Notes under the pieces: generated by a model | What the model saw: the letters and a program-made list of their open reading frames with translations, nothing else | Told to the model about the DNA's origin: nothing | Databases searched by the model: none | Shown: piece after piece, positions 1 to 11,740 of the stretch | Layout: every line of letters starts with the position of its first letter | How positions within the stretch are numbered: position 1 is the stretch's first letter | Origin: Theocolax elegans | Lineage: Eukaryota; Arthropoda; Insecta; Hymenoptera; Cerocephalidae | Assembly: GCA_026168455.1 (NCBI GenBank) | Contig: CM047430.1 | Span: 70,595,044 to 70,659,043, forward strand | Direction of reading: 5' to 3' | DNA length: 64,000 nucleotides | Translations under genes and position numbers: made by a program

Positions 1-584
1 AAATCTATTACCAAGAGGAGCATATAAAGCTCGTCCTCTCATTGTCCTCTTTTATAAGACGTCTTATCATCTATATATATTAACTTTCAGTTTAACCTTT
101 CTAAAGCGAATGCGTTGACCTGCTGGTTAGGTATATAGGAAGCAAATTCTCGATGGAGAGAAATGCCGGGGTGTCAAACGCGCTGTTGCTTTCATTAGGA
201 GGCCTAACCAAGAAGACTTGCATATACACATATATATATATATACATATATATATGCATTGCTCGGTTCACTCCGTTGCACGTATAAACATACACAAAAG
301 TTAAATGAAAATTTTTCCTCTTGTCTACTTACTAAACCAAACGATATGATGTACTTTTGAGTATAGTATCGCTCAGCCAAACAATCCTTAGAACTTAACT
401 TTTCTTCCTTTTTTTCTTTTTCCTTTTTTTTCTTTCCTATCTGATCCAGCGAAAAACCAATGACCGATGGGTTTACGCTTATTTAATACGAATATTATGT
501 GCAATGCATATTGTAATGTTCAGCTAGACTTTCGAAATATTCTCGTATATATATATAACGCTCAGTTGAATGAAATATATATAT
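1..584. repeat. 0.6 kb direct duplication, copy 1 (cut by window edge)
   Basis: This segment matches 3654-4251 in the same orientation. The first ~262 nt agree almost base for base; the only clear difference is near 178, where copy 2 has two extra bases. From about 263 onward the match continues but is broken by many one- and two-base indels, then stops after the ATATATATAG run near 584. The left edge of the window coincides with the first matching base, so the duplication may extend further left. No open frame of note is present. It contains short TA runs and a CT-rich tract at about 400-436. Confidence 0.9.
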
Positions 585-3500
585 AGTTACGAGCGTCAAA
601 TCACGCCGACGTTAAATCTCGTGGCTCATTAACTAAGTGAATATTGCTCGTCGATATTGCTCAACGAATGATGGAGGCATAAAACCTCACTAGGTATTTT
701 CTGCATGCCAACTACGCCTATATCCTTTCTTCCGACTTGTATTCTCGTTGTTGCTGCTGCTGTTGCTCTTGCTCTTGCTTTTGCTGTCGGTCTTCTCGTC
801 TCGTTCCTCTTAGCATTGTTCTTCCATAGAGGTCCGAGCTTGATACATGCGTATATAAAAGAGATGGGAAAATTAGGGGGTACGGAACGAAAGGTAGTAC
901 AACGTAATCAGCGGTAGCTTCGCAAGATTGTTGATATTGTTGTAATCCGCGGTTTATTCTTCGATCAAATATATATATATAGGTGCGCCTCGATTTCTTT
1001 GTTACGAGTGATCGACTCGATAATTATCATCTCAAACCACCTGGGACACGACGAAATTTTATAACTCACGCGGGAATTCTATAAGAATAATAAATTATGC
1101 GTCAAATATTTATTTTATTATAAATCTCCCAGCTATTCGCGCGGATAAATTATGAAAAATTATAGGAGGAGCACACAAATTTACTCGGTTTGCTCGAAGA
1201 TCAATCATTTCGTGGATAGTTTGATGTATTACCTTCATCGCTTATTCTCGGTTGTAAAAGGGCGTCCGGCGATAAGTAGAGCACTTTATAAATGTGTAAA
1301 CCTAAAGATATAAATACGTCAAGTAAAATATGTGATATATATTATATATGTGCGTGTTAAATTAATTAACTTTAATAACATTTTACCTTTTTTAGTTACA
1401 TCGATCAATTGTTTACATTAACGTTAATTCCCTGGTCAATAATGATTTTATTTTTCTAACTATCGTGCACGGGAAATAATAATCTTGGTATAGATATGTA
1501 TAAGTTATCTAGGCCAGGGGTGAGAATGCAAAAAATATACATGTTGGCTTAGAAGCAACGCGTATATCGATAATATGATTATACGTGATCTTTTTGCGCA
1601 ACCGATTTGTTTGCCATTCCGTTATCAGGTTTAAGTGTACTTTTTCATCCCGAATATAATTTATTATCAATAACATTGGTATACGCTACAATGCTCTCTA
1701 GCCAATTGGTTTTTGCAAGGCAATTGCCAATTTCGTCATTGTGTAGACACAGACGCACATATACGTACCCGCATGTCTATATATACGTACATACATATAG
1801 ATACACAAGTAGACACAAGCACAAGAACGGCTATGACATAACGTATACTTTGCGCTTGCGGCATTGTCTGGGAAACCGTTGCGTATATTTAAGTCGTTTT
1901 CCGGTATACCCCCCAAGTTTTACAAAACTTCCTGCGATAGGCCACACGGACAATCTAAATAATAACGTTACTGTTATTATTAACAGATACGCGTAAATAC
2001 GCGTAAATACATAGTGGATTTGAGTATATACGTCTGTGATTATTCTAGTTTTGTTAAGGTACAGTATACATACAAGACAGGGCTACGTTTGTAAATGTCT
2101 TGTTTACGTTTTGCAAAACCGGTAGTGCGTACACTACCTTGTTTATTCTATTATTTATATTACTATATCGTTGTTACGTTTTGGTACAATTCATATTTAT
2201 AAGTTATTATCTCGGTGGCAATTGGATTATAGAGAATCGTCGGTGAGTGCGCAAAAATATTTTTGTTTAATTTATTCTTCTCGTACAGGTGTATATACGT
2301 AAATGCACGGTAATTGTGCACCCTACGTGACGTACATCAACGTTCGACCATATAGACAATACAGAGAGTAAGGAAATTAATATAAAACATTTGAGAGACA
2401 TTCCAAAAATATGAAAAACTTGTACTTTCCAATGTTAGAGAGAGTATAGTCCTAGGACACAGAGGGCGGAGAGAGGGTGTAAGGGGCTAGGGGAAAAACA
2501 CGACACGTAGACCGGTCTGTTCGCGACGTTATCGGAAAGAAGTGGTTGTATCGCACACATGAATCGCGTAGGCGATCGCCGGAATGTCGTATCGGTAGGT
2601 GCTGGCGGGTGTCGCGTTCGGTTCTCGCGCTAATTGCCGACGAGACGTGTACCTTACATCGCGTATATGTATATACACCTATACGAAGACACGCATACGC
2701 ATGGGATATAGGTGTACGCGTAGCCTAAAAATAAAAATTGTACGTAATGAATTGCATCGACTCGGTAAAAACGGTCTGTCTCTCGGGACTCGGGGCTTTA
2801 TTGCGCTGACGTTCGCTCGTACGCTTATCGCCTCGGACAAGCCAGTTGACCAGGTATACCTGTATATATGTGTACGTGTGCAGTATATCTGCACCTCTCT
2901 ATACGCGCACCGGGCCTACTGCTTATCGACCGGTTTGTCGACGTCATTTTTTCCAACGTCAATTTGCTATTTCAAACTTTCTGTCGGCACGCGCGACTTA
3001 TCCTGTATGCACCTACATGTAACACGTATTATTCCTTCAATTCGACAAACTCCGCAGTCTACTCGTTAATGACGTATATTGACCTTCGATCTCTCTGGGG
3101 TGCACGATGATCGTTACGTTAATATCATTCGAATTATCTCGACGAGTGCGCACATTGATTTATACGATTAATTATTTTTCCGATTTTAATGTACATATAT
3201 AACAATGGAAAATAAGAAATCCTCGTATTATCAATCATATACGTATATGTTTAATAAGACACCGTGCTTCTATATCTTATATATATGATATGTACGGTGT
3301 CTTATTGAAATATTATTAAAATAAATGGATTTGTAATTAATTAACAAAGTAAGAGCGCGGCAAGGAACAATATAATTGAAATTAAAATTAACCGGGGATA
3401 ATCAATCTCATGAATATATATATATAGTTGTAGATGTAAAAAAATAAGGCATTGAGCAGTTAAATAAATGAGCCTTCATAAGAGGTAAGAGCGCAGCGAC

Positions 3501-3653
3501 GCGTGAGTGTGATTGAAACGATATTGGAAAAGTAATCGCGAAAACGGGACATCTGCCAGTCGCATTGGATATAAACCCATAAAGAAAGTCAGCTGTAGAC
3601 GACTAATTTTTTCACGTACCGATGTTTACCAAACGGGAAAGTCATCATCTTGC
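585..3653. other. Non-coding stretch between the two 0.6 kb copies
   Basis: No gene is recognisable. Most of it is AT-rich with short TA runs; 2440-3115 is richer in CpG and stays open for 156 codons at 2599-3069 on the plus strand. That frame has no recognisable domain, begins at GTG and is rich in residues encoded by TA/CA repeats, so I do not call it. A strong hairpin at 3253-3306 is listed separately. No primer-binding site, polypurine tract or reverse transcriptase lies here, which argues against an LTR-element interior. Confidence 0.6.
3253..3306. other. Perfect 13 bp stem hairpin
   Basis: AATAAGACACCGT at 3253-3265 is exactly complementary to ACGGTGTCTTATT at 3294-3306. Within the 28 nt between them, ATATC near 3272 can pair with GATAT near 3287, extending the fold towards a small AT-rich loop. 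The bases just outside the stem are also partly complementary. The shape fits a small-RNA precursor or a very short palindromic element. I recognise no known insect microRNA seed. Confidence 0.75.
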
Positions 3654-4251
3654 AAATCTATTACCAAGAGGAGCATATAAAGCTCGTCCTCTCATTGTCC
3701 TCTTTTATAAGACGTCTTATCATCTATATATATTAACTTTCAGTTTAACCTTTCTAAAGCGAATGCGTTGACCTGCTGGTTAGGTATATAGGAAGCAAAT
3801 TCTCGATGGAGAGAAATGCCGGGGTGTCAATTACGCGCTGTTGCTTTCATTAGGAGGCCTAACCAAGAAGACTTGCATATACACATATATATATATATAC
3901 ATATATATATGCATTGCATTCGGTTTCACTCCGTGCACGTATAAACATACAAAGTTACAACGTTTATTCTCTTGTCTAGCTTACGTAAACCAAACGATAT
4001 GATGTACTTTTGAAGTATATTAATCGCTCGCCAAACAATCCGTATAGATACTTACCTTTTCTTCCTTTTTTTCTTTTTCCTTTTTTTTTTCATTTCCTAT
4101 CTTGATACAGCGAAAAACCAATGACCGATGGGTTACGCTTATTTAATACCGACTATTATTGCAATGCCAATATTTGTAATGTTACAGCTATACTTTCGAA
4201 CTATGCGCGTATATATATATACACGCGTCAGTTGAATGAAATATATATATA
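3654..4251. repeat. 0.6 kb direct duplication, copy 2
   Basis: Second copy of the segment at 1-584, same strand, start-to-start distance 3653 bp. The left boundary as visible is at 3654, because copy 1 begins at the window edge. The right boundary lies in a TA run near 4251, after which the two flanks are unrelated. It is slightly longer than copy 1 because of scattered small insertions in its second half. Confidence 0.9.
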
Positions 4252-6666
4252 ATATAACTTGCGCTATGTGTGCAAAGGATAAAAATGTGTTCTCCAGCTC
4301 GTTTGCGTTATTGCATTCGTTATATTCGGATGTATATATCCAAGTTTAATTGGATTATGAATTTATCATTTAAATGGTAAAAATAAATTTTACGTCTTAC
4401 TAATCTCAATCCAAACGAGTTATATTATTTATCAATGAATATACATATATATATATATATATAAATTCATCGTTTCAAATAAATGTCCGTTTGAATTTTA
4501 AATATGTGTGTTAAATGCATAAATCGATAGACACGGCGGCACTCGTACGGTGTCATGAATTTCCATTTCGTTTGAATAAAAATCACGTGTAGTTCGGAAT
4601 ACAAGCAGTTTATTATAAACTACGTTTTATTTCGCGCTCGAGGCAAGGGAGAATAAAAAGAAAGACAAATTTTCATTAAAGATAGGCAATAAACATCGAA
4701 TTGGATAGATTATCAGTTAATTATGTCATGACAAGTACAGTGTACCACCGATCACAGATCAGTTTGCACTTTCTCTTAAGACCAAAGAAGCCATGGAAAT
4801 TCTCAAGGCACACAAGACGACATATAAACATTAACACTTACGGTATACACACGCACGCGCGCACACACCCACACACACACACGCGCGCGCAGAGGGAAAG
4901 AGAATAGTGAACTCTGATTTCGATCGATATCGGCGTTAAGATCGAAGTATAGAAATCGTTTAGAGAGTAAAGATCGTGGGATCGGTTCATATACATACAC
5001 ACATACATTTATATATATGGTGATCCGACCTTGCCTATAGTGCAACCACATATATATCGAGGAAATGCTTTCATACCACTAAAGATAACGAAAAGTCTAA
5101 ACGCCGATTGGTTTTAACGGTACGTGCTTGCATAATTCTCATCGAGTCCTTTTGAATAACAAATCACCCGTGAATAAATCAATATATCTCAAGCAGAATG
5201 TTAAGGAAGGAGAAAAAACAAATAAAACGAAGAAAATGAATCGACAATTTAATTTGACGTTTACGAGTTTGTTATATAAATACCATAATTCACCGTGTAA
5301 ATAATGCCGATCTTTCAAAATTACCGGATTCCAACATTCGTTTATTCCATCTTGTTTTTTTTTTCTTGTATTTCTATTTTCTTGTCGCTTTGTTGGACAC
5401 CTTAGAAAATTATTAACGCAATAATAGTTCAAGAAATTCACTCGCAAAAACCGGTACTTGTCTATACACTCGTAAAACCCAACGAGATTTACGAGTTTCT
5501 CGGGGTCAAAGGTTAACTTTTAATGCGACCGAGGTAAAACCTTATGGAAAGTCTTCGGACAAATTTCATCTCATACTGCTTATGACACTTCTTTTATATC
5601 CGAGTTAAGTACATTCATTTCTTCATTTATTTCTTTTTTTTTCTTTTCTTAAATATTTATGACTAGCGCACAATAGAAAATATTCATCGATCCGATTGGA
5701 AGAATGAAATTGAAAAAAGAGAGAGAGAGAGAATGAAAAGAAAGAAAGAAAGAAAGAAAGAAACGATGTTTCTCATGGCCTCAGTTTGATGAATGGTAAA
5801 AAAAAGAAGAGAGATATGCTCGCGGATTTTCAATTCTCCCTTTGTCAATTAGAGGCCAAGTTCATCGGTGGGACGATCCCGTTTCGGATGACGAGAAATA
5901 AGGTCGATCGCGGCAACACAACACAGTGGTCTCCTTATTTTCTTCTCCCCGGTACATAACCGTGATCGCCGGTATACTATTGACTCTCGGTCGCAAATTG
6001 CATTGTTCGCCAATTCAAAGCCGCACACGCTTTTCACGGCAAACAATGCGCGGCGTTGTATAATGCCCAAGAAAATCATCGTTGATTGAAAATTAAACGG
6101 GAATATGGTATAGACAACGTAAACCGAGTTTTCTCATTCTTCTTTCTTTGTACACGATCAGCTCGATTTGACTGCCGATTAGTTTTCTATTATCTATTTT
6201 TCGGGAGGTATTGATCGACTAGTGGGTAAATGGGTAACCTCGTAATCATGTTAATCACAACCCGGGTAAAGAAAGTTCACATTTTTTTTTAAAGATATTA
6301 CTTAAATATAGTACATCTAAGACATTTTATGATAAGATAGTTTGAACATTTCTAGATAATAGATGTAAGTAACAATATGTAAGTAATATTTTTTTTTTTT
6401 TTTATATACTTTATATTATTTTACAATGCAGAAAAATGACACTCAATTTTGTTATAGTACAAACCAAAAGTGTGGTTAGTTCATACATTCAGAATCCACC
6501 CTATATGCTATGTTAAATATTAAAATATTTAATGATCGAATACCGAGGATATTTGAATATAACCAAATTACCGAAATTATCTGAATTACGAATATTTATT
6601 CGAATTGTCAGTCTAATGCCAATAAAAATTATACATATTAAAATATTTACCGTCCATGCAGTTTGC
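4252..6666. other. Non-coding stretch with microsatellites
   Basis: No gene supported. It contains a TA run (about 4442-4462), a CA/CG-rich run (about 4852-4890), a GA run followed by a GAAA tetranucleotide run (5740-5763), and homopolymer T/A tracts. Open frames are short and lack recognisable domains. Confidence 0.6.
5740..5763. repeat. GAAA tetranucleotide microsatellite
   Basis: Six tandem GAAA units, preceded by a short GA run at about 5718-5731. Confidence 0.9.
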
Positions 6667-7020
6667 TTAACGGAAGATATATTGATGTCGATGTTGATGA
6701 ACTAACACGATGTATCTAATTGCCGACATTTCGATGCAACAATATTTAGAGTATAACTGTATTTTGGTAATTAAGCATGTGTTAATTTATTTTGTTCTGT
6801 TATTTATTTATTTAATTTGTTAAAAAAGATTTAATGGATTTTTCTTACATAATTTGTTTATATTTGTTACTCATGGATAATTAGAAAAAAGAGTGATGCG
6901 TCAGTGCAAAAATTAAGCAGCATACCTGCATTTTTGGACGAAAATTGTATTGCCTGATGAGGATGGAGAAATCTCATCGATTAAGTTGATCAACATCGAT
7001 ATCAGCGTCCCTTCCATTAA
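6667..7020. mobile_element. TTAA-flanked foldback element, family 1, copy 1
   Basis: Both ends sit on TTAA (6667-6670 and 7017-7020). The first 36 nt and the reverse complement of the last 36 nt match at 28 positions, including GGAAG next to the TTAA and TCGATGTTGAT further in. The interior is AT-rich and has no open frame for a transposase. The element resembles 19062-19407 in length (354 against 346 bp), end structure, arm motifs and spacer (GTGTTAATTT near 6780 and 19194). TTAA target duplication is typical of piggyBac-type transposons, but these ends do not begin with the usual CCC, so the superfamily is left open. Confidence 0.7.
6945..7007 (+). ncRNA. Hammerhead-ribozyme-like motif, right arm of family 1 copy 1
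   Basis: CTGATGAG at 6954-6961 matches the invariant first core of a hammerhead ribozyme. It is followed by a stem II (GATGGAG 6962-6968 with CTCATC 6973-6978, one bulged G). The second core reads GATTAA at 6979-6984 instead of GAAA. A minimal stem III follows (GTTG 6985-6988, CAAC 6991-6994), then the triplet ATC at 6995-6997, which fits the NUH cleavage rule. Stem I pairing with the bases before 6954 is weak. The changed second core makes present activity unlikely. The call rests on order and spacing shared with the other arms. Confidence 0.35.
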
Positions 7021-9267
7021 AAAAAATTATCCACACTGATATCTTGTAAATACAAACTTTTAAATCATTAAATTGTTTGTTTGATGCAACCTCAAAATAT
7101 TACTATTTAACAAATTATAAAATTATATACTCGGACTTCATAAAGAATTCTTCAAGTAATATATGTGCTTATAGAGTGACCATCTTATTGAAAAATTTCA
7201 AAAACTGCAAGAATTAATAGTCACAACGTGTAGGTATGAAATAATAAATTTGAATTTTGCAGGTTGCTTCAGAAGTTTTCGTACCTGAGAAATCTAAAAA
7301 TAATATTATAACTGCAGTTTCCATTTAAAAAAAGTATTATTTACTGCAACTATATAATATATTGTTACTTTACAATATAAGTTATAAGTTTCTTAATAAA
7401 AATTTATTGATTAAAAATTCTATTTAGGAGAAAGTATTATCAATTTTTCTATCTATTTATAGGACATCATTTTAGATTGATAAACTTAGATAATATCGTG
7501 ATGCATTTAAAAAATTAATTAATACATTATAATTCTTTATGTCACTTTTAAGAGCATACCAGGAATATTTAATATTCCTAGAATATTAATTTTATACTGG
7601 TTTCAACTTTTTATTATAATAAATTATTCTAAATATATCTCAAATAAATGTAAAATCAATCCAACTGAAATATCGGTATCATATGTAGAGCATCTAAAAA
7701 ATGTTATATCAGTCTTGAATCGAGATTGCAGAAATTAATAAAAAGATAAACAAAAATTACTAGTACAATTATTTAATTATTAAGTATCCTTTATATATAC
7801 AATTTTTCTTTGAAAATTAAATAACAAATTCCCGGGAAGTTCCATATATTTAAAAGAGATTCAAAATTCGAATGTAAAAATGATTATCACCAAAATGAAA
7901 TGTTGAATCTTGATTCACTTGCATAGAAACATTTTGAAAACGCGTCACATAAATTTTCATCGATGATTCCCGTGGACGTTATATTTTTTATAACTCAAGC
8001 GAGTGTATATATGTTTAAGCATATCTACTCGGTACGTACGAGGACAAGGCAAGCGACCTTTTACTCCGCTCCTTTTAGACGTTTACTCAGGATTGGTATG
8101 TGCACGATCGACGTCCCCGAGGATGCACATCTCGTAACAATTATTCAACGATCCTCTTTTCACTACGCGAATGCTAATTTTATCAAATCCAAATTTAACT
8201 TACCTCGATTTTACCTCCCGCGTTTCTAACGTATCAATCTTCGATTCGACAAATTATACAATACCTAAATTGTTTTTTTTTGGAGTAAGTGTTACACATA
8301 AATACATAATTGGAAATTCTTAGGCAATGCGTATCCGCGCCACGTATATAGACATTTTGCGAAACAAACGCGACTGAATCGGACGTTAAAACCATTTTTA
8401 GACACCGGATTCTCGGTAACGCCGAGCCGGTTAAATCGGCCATTAGCGAGACCCCCTCTGAAACCGCGTTTTGCCTTTAAAGGGTAAACTTTGCCTCTTT
8501 CGTTTACCCAGACCCTGATATCCTCTATCGAAATATGTGGATTTCACGTGGTTTCTACATAATTTTATGTAATACCACTCCGTCTACGATAAATCTTTCT
8601 TTTTTCTCTTCTATCATATACTGGGTTAAGGAAGTGAACTTGGCAGTGTAACATCGAAATAGTTTAAAAACTAATAAACATTTTTCTTACGTAATTTTCC
8701 TCTTACGTTGGTTAATGACTTGAATTTCTGTGGTTATATTATATTTTGCCTCGAATGTATAAGTCGCGTACAAACACGCGTTATGAACCAGCTATTATTC
8801 ATTATTCTTACTTATTTCGTAGGAGCACTCAAAACTTATAAACAAATCGAAAAAAATTAATTCAATTTTACTAATTGCTATTGTAGAACTGTGCATTTTA
8901 ACATTAACAACGTATTAATAATCATATTAGTATAACAGTTCAATAATTCAACATTTTTTTAAATTTGCTAGGAAGTGATTCATTATTAAAAACTGTAGAG
9001 TATAGCTATTTTCAACCTGAAGCTATTAACAAATGATCAAATTTCTACTAGGGTAGCTACACGAAGAAAAATATTTTATTAATAATTAGCATACACTTTA
9101 GTAATGAAATGTCAGAATGACAAAAACAATAATAACTGTATTGTTTATAAACTTTTTGAATTTTTTGTTTATTTTTATTATTTATCATACGTTTTGATAC
9201 GTATAAGTAAACCTCACTTTAGAGGCGATATCAATAGTTTACAAAAAATGTATACATCGTACTTTAC
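7021..9267. other. AT-rich non-coding stretch
   Basis: No gene supported. It is strongly AT-rich up to about 7950, with somewhat more CpG at 7960-8560. A 19 nt palindrome AGGAATATTTAATATTCCT lies at 7561-7579. Two open frames near 7963-8229 (+) and 8234-8443 (-) show no domain and no splice context that I can defend. Confidence 0.6.
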
Positions 9268-9981
9268 TTAAGAGAACAAGCCTGGGTTAATATTGAAAAA
9301 AACTATTCAATATTAACAATTAATAATTTTTTTTTATAACAATTGAAAACTTTGCTTAAATTTTTAAACAAACTATATTATTATAAAATTTTATTTAAAA
9401 TTTTTTGGACAGTTTATATGTCACATAACTTATTAATAATTAATTAATTATGAGACTTCGTATTCTGATTTTTTTCCATAATGGACTTACTGAGGATATC
9501 TCAGAAACCATTTCATCGAATAGACTGAAATTTTAACAGTAACATTTAAATATGATTTTAATCCACTTGAGTGGAACAGACTGTGTTAAAATTGTAATAA
9601 AAAAATTATTCTTATCAAATTATTTTAAAAATTCAAAAATTGTGTAAAAAATAGCTGAATCATTTCTTTAAATAAATATTTAGACTTTTATTGAAACTCT
9701 GTACCATTCAAGTGGATTAAAATAATATTTAAAAGTTACTGTTAAAATTTCAGCCTATTGGATAAAGTGTTGGATTATGGACAAAAATCAGAATACGGAG
9801 TATCAAAATTAATTGAGATATTTATGTGACATATAAATTGGTCAAAAAATTTTAAATAAATGTTATTAATAATACAATTTACTTCAAAAATTAAGAAATG
9901 TTTTCCACTGTTATAAAAAAATCATTAATTGTTAAAATTGAATATTTTATTTTCAATTTTAACACAGGTTTGTCCCCTTAA
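9268..9981. mobile_element. TTAA-flanked foldback element, family 2, copy A (full length)
   Basis: A 714 bp element bounded by TTAA at 9268-9271 and 9978-9981. Its left end GAGAACAAGCCTGGG and right-end complement GGGGACAAACCTGTG are related. Complementarity continues inward for roughly 300 nt on each side (arms about 9268-9592 and 9691-9981) around a ~100 bp core, so the whole element can fold back. No transposase frame is present; it is non-autonomous. A truncated copy lies at 12507-13126 and a diverged one at 48974-49527. TTAA targets suggest mobilisation by a TTAA-specific (piggyBac-like) transposase, which is inference. Confidence 0.8.
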
Positions 9982-10800
9982 AACACAATCACATTTGTAA
10001 CTTTAACGGATAAATATATAAGTATTCTAACGGTATACCAAAGTTCATATATACACATTTATATACATATTTGTGTATGTGCGGAAAATAAATTTTATAC
10101 AACATCCGAAACTTGACCTCAAGTGCTCAAGTGTAAGTATACAAGATAAACTGAAAAACGTTATCCTAACACATGATCAGAGTGCGAATTGAATAAACGT
10201 GACGGCTCCTCTCTTTATATCCCTCCCTCTCTAAATGTTTAATTGAAAATGTGTACGATTTTTCGGTCGGCTTGATCGCTTTGATGCCGAACAATTAGAA
10301 AGATCCAAGGCGAAGATGTTTATCGCGTTTGGTAATCTCGAAACGCTGGAAATCGCTTTCGGACAAAGTAGGTAAAGGCTTTCACGATTTGCGCGCGGCG
10401 TGAAAACACGACTGAACCGCGCGAGAGTCGGTGCTCCCTCGGCCCCGTATTAGTTTCGCATCGTACCGAGGCTTCATCTCGCGAAAGAGGATCAGGCCGA
10501 CCGGAGGAAAAGGTCGAGCGAAATCGTGGCGCTTTGTCGAGCTACCTCCTACATATATACATACATACATACATTCATACACACACAATCGGAGACATAT
10601 GGCTGTTATGATGATTTTTAATTTTTAATTTTGTCAAAAATTTATTTGTAACTTTAGTAACTATATAATGAGTCAACTATTCTATCGTATTGCAATTTTT
10701 ATAGTTAATTTAACTATACATTGCGTACTCGACTAAAATAAACAATAAAAACTGCAGTTTAAAAAAATACAATTCCGTTACAAGATAATTCTTTTATTAT
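9982..10800. other. Non-repetitive core of duplicated unit A
   Basis: Between the foldback element and the LINE fragment. It holds a TATA/CA-rich start and a CpG-rich block (about 10260-10555), followed by short TACA repeats and AT-rich sequence. An open frame crossing the CpG-rich block in unit B is broken here by a single extra G near 10378, so I do not treat it as coding. The block could be an old exon or a regulatory element; nothing decides. Confidence 0.5.
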
Positions 10801-11495
10801 CTTGATAAAATAGCAAATTGGCTAGCACTTAACAAACTTTCACTTAATATTGATAAAACAGTATATTTAACTTTTGTGAACCATAAGGATTGTATTCCAA
10901 TAAATTTTCATATAAACATAAAAGGAACAAAATTACAAAGAGTGGAAAATACAAAGTATCTAGGAATTATTTTGACTGTCACATGAGATGGGATAAGCAC
11001 ATAGAGTACATATACAAAAAGACGAAATATCTAACTTTTTTCTTTCACAAAATAGCTAAAATCATGTCCACTGATACTCTCAGAACACTGTATTATGCTT
11101 TTTACCATAGCATAATCTGTTACGGAATAATAGCTTGGGGTGGTGCATATACAAATATCAAATCTATAATACAAAATCAACAAAATAGATTACTTAAAAT
11201 AATTAATAAAAATAAATTTATAAGCGATAAAAATCCAATGAACATTGACAAACTTTTTATTTTTGAATCCCTTAGTTTTCATTATAGTACATTGCAAGAA
11301 ATTTATAAAAACTCAAAAAGTAGAACAAGAAATAGGAATATCCAAATGCCACGTCGATGTAGCAATGTCAGTTCAAAGAACAGCTATATAAGAGCAGTAA
11401 GCCATTACAATACCTTACCAAACGAACTTAAAAATATAGATAATATTAAAGTAAGAAAAGCAAAATTAAAAAACTGGATCAAGACAAACATATAA
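10801..11495 (+). pseudogene. Reverse transcriptase C-terminal fragment, frameshifted
   Basis: Translation from 10801 gives the end of a LINE reverse transcriptase: WLALNKLSLNIDKT, then KYLGII. The frame then shifts and continues as FDCHMRWDKHI, LYYAFYHSIICYGIIAWGG and IQNQQNRLLKII to a stop at 11493-11495. KYLGIxxD, the W-x-x-HI that follows, the YGIxAWGG motif and the Q-NRLLKII helix are typical of the region just after the palm domain. The catalytic palm and the endonuclease are missing because of 5' truncation. The shift is explained by one missing T in the run at 10970-10973. With no 5' half and a frameshift it cannot encode an active enzyme. Confidence 0.9.
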
Positions 11496-11705
11496 AGAAT
11501 TAGTATGAATAACTCAGTAAAAATTGAAACAAGTAATAATATTAAACAATAATATGAGCATTTAAATTTAAAGTGTTTAAAAAAAAAATGTAAAAGAGTG
11601 ATGCACTAAACAGTATACTAATTATATTGATTAAGTTGCAAAACTCTTATTTAAATATAGTATTAGGTTAATTTAGTATTAGGATATAGTGTTAAGTTCT
11701 CCGGC

Positions 11706-11740
11706 TCCTATGTACAGGTGCAGTGTGCACCTCTATAGGA
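11706..11740 (+). other. 3'-UTR stem-loop of the LINE fragment
   Basis: TCCTAT at 11706-11711 pairs with ATAGGA at 11735-11740, and GGTGCA at 11717-11722 pairs with TGCACC at 11726-11731 around a GTG loop. The structure lies about 40 nt upstream of the simple-repeat tail. In several LINE clades a 3'-terminal stem-loop is the recognition site for the reverse transcriptase; that role here is inference from position. Confidence 0.7.

Noticed and set aside
2599..3069. 156-codon open frame on the plus strand
   Set aside because: Starts at GTG, lies in CpG-rich DNA where stops are rare, contains repeat-encoded Tyr/Ile strings, and shows no domain.
1..4251. LTR retrotransposon with 0.6 kb terminal repeats
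   Set aside because: The repeats do not start with TG or end with CA, no primer-binding site or polypurine tract is evident, and the 3 kb between them encodes no gag, protease or reverse transcriptase.
5867..5889. Match to the start of insect miR-278 (TCGGTGGGAC)
   Set aside because: The match ends after 10 nt, and no complementary arm lies within precursor distance.
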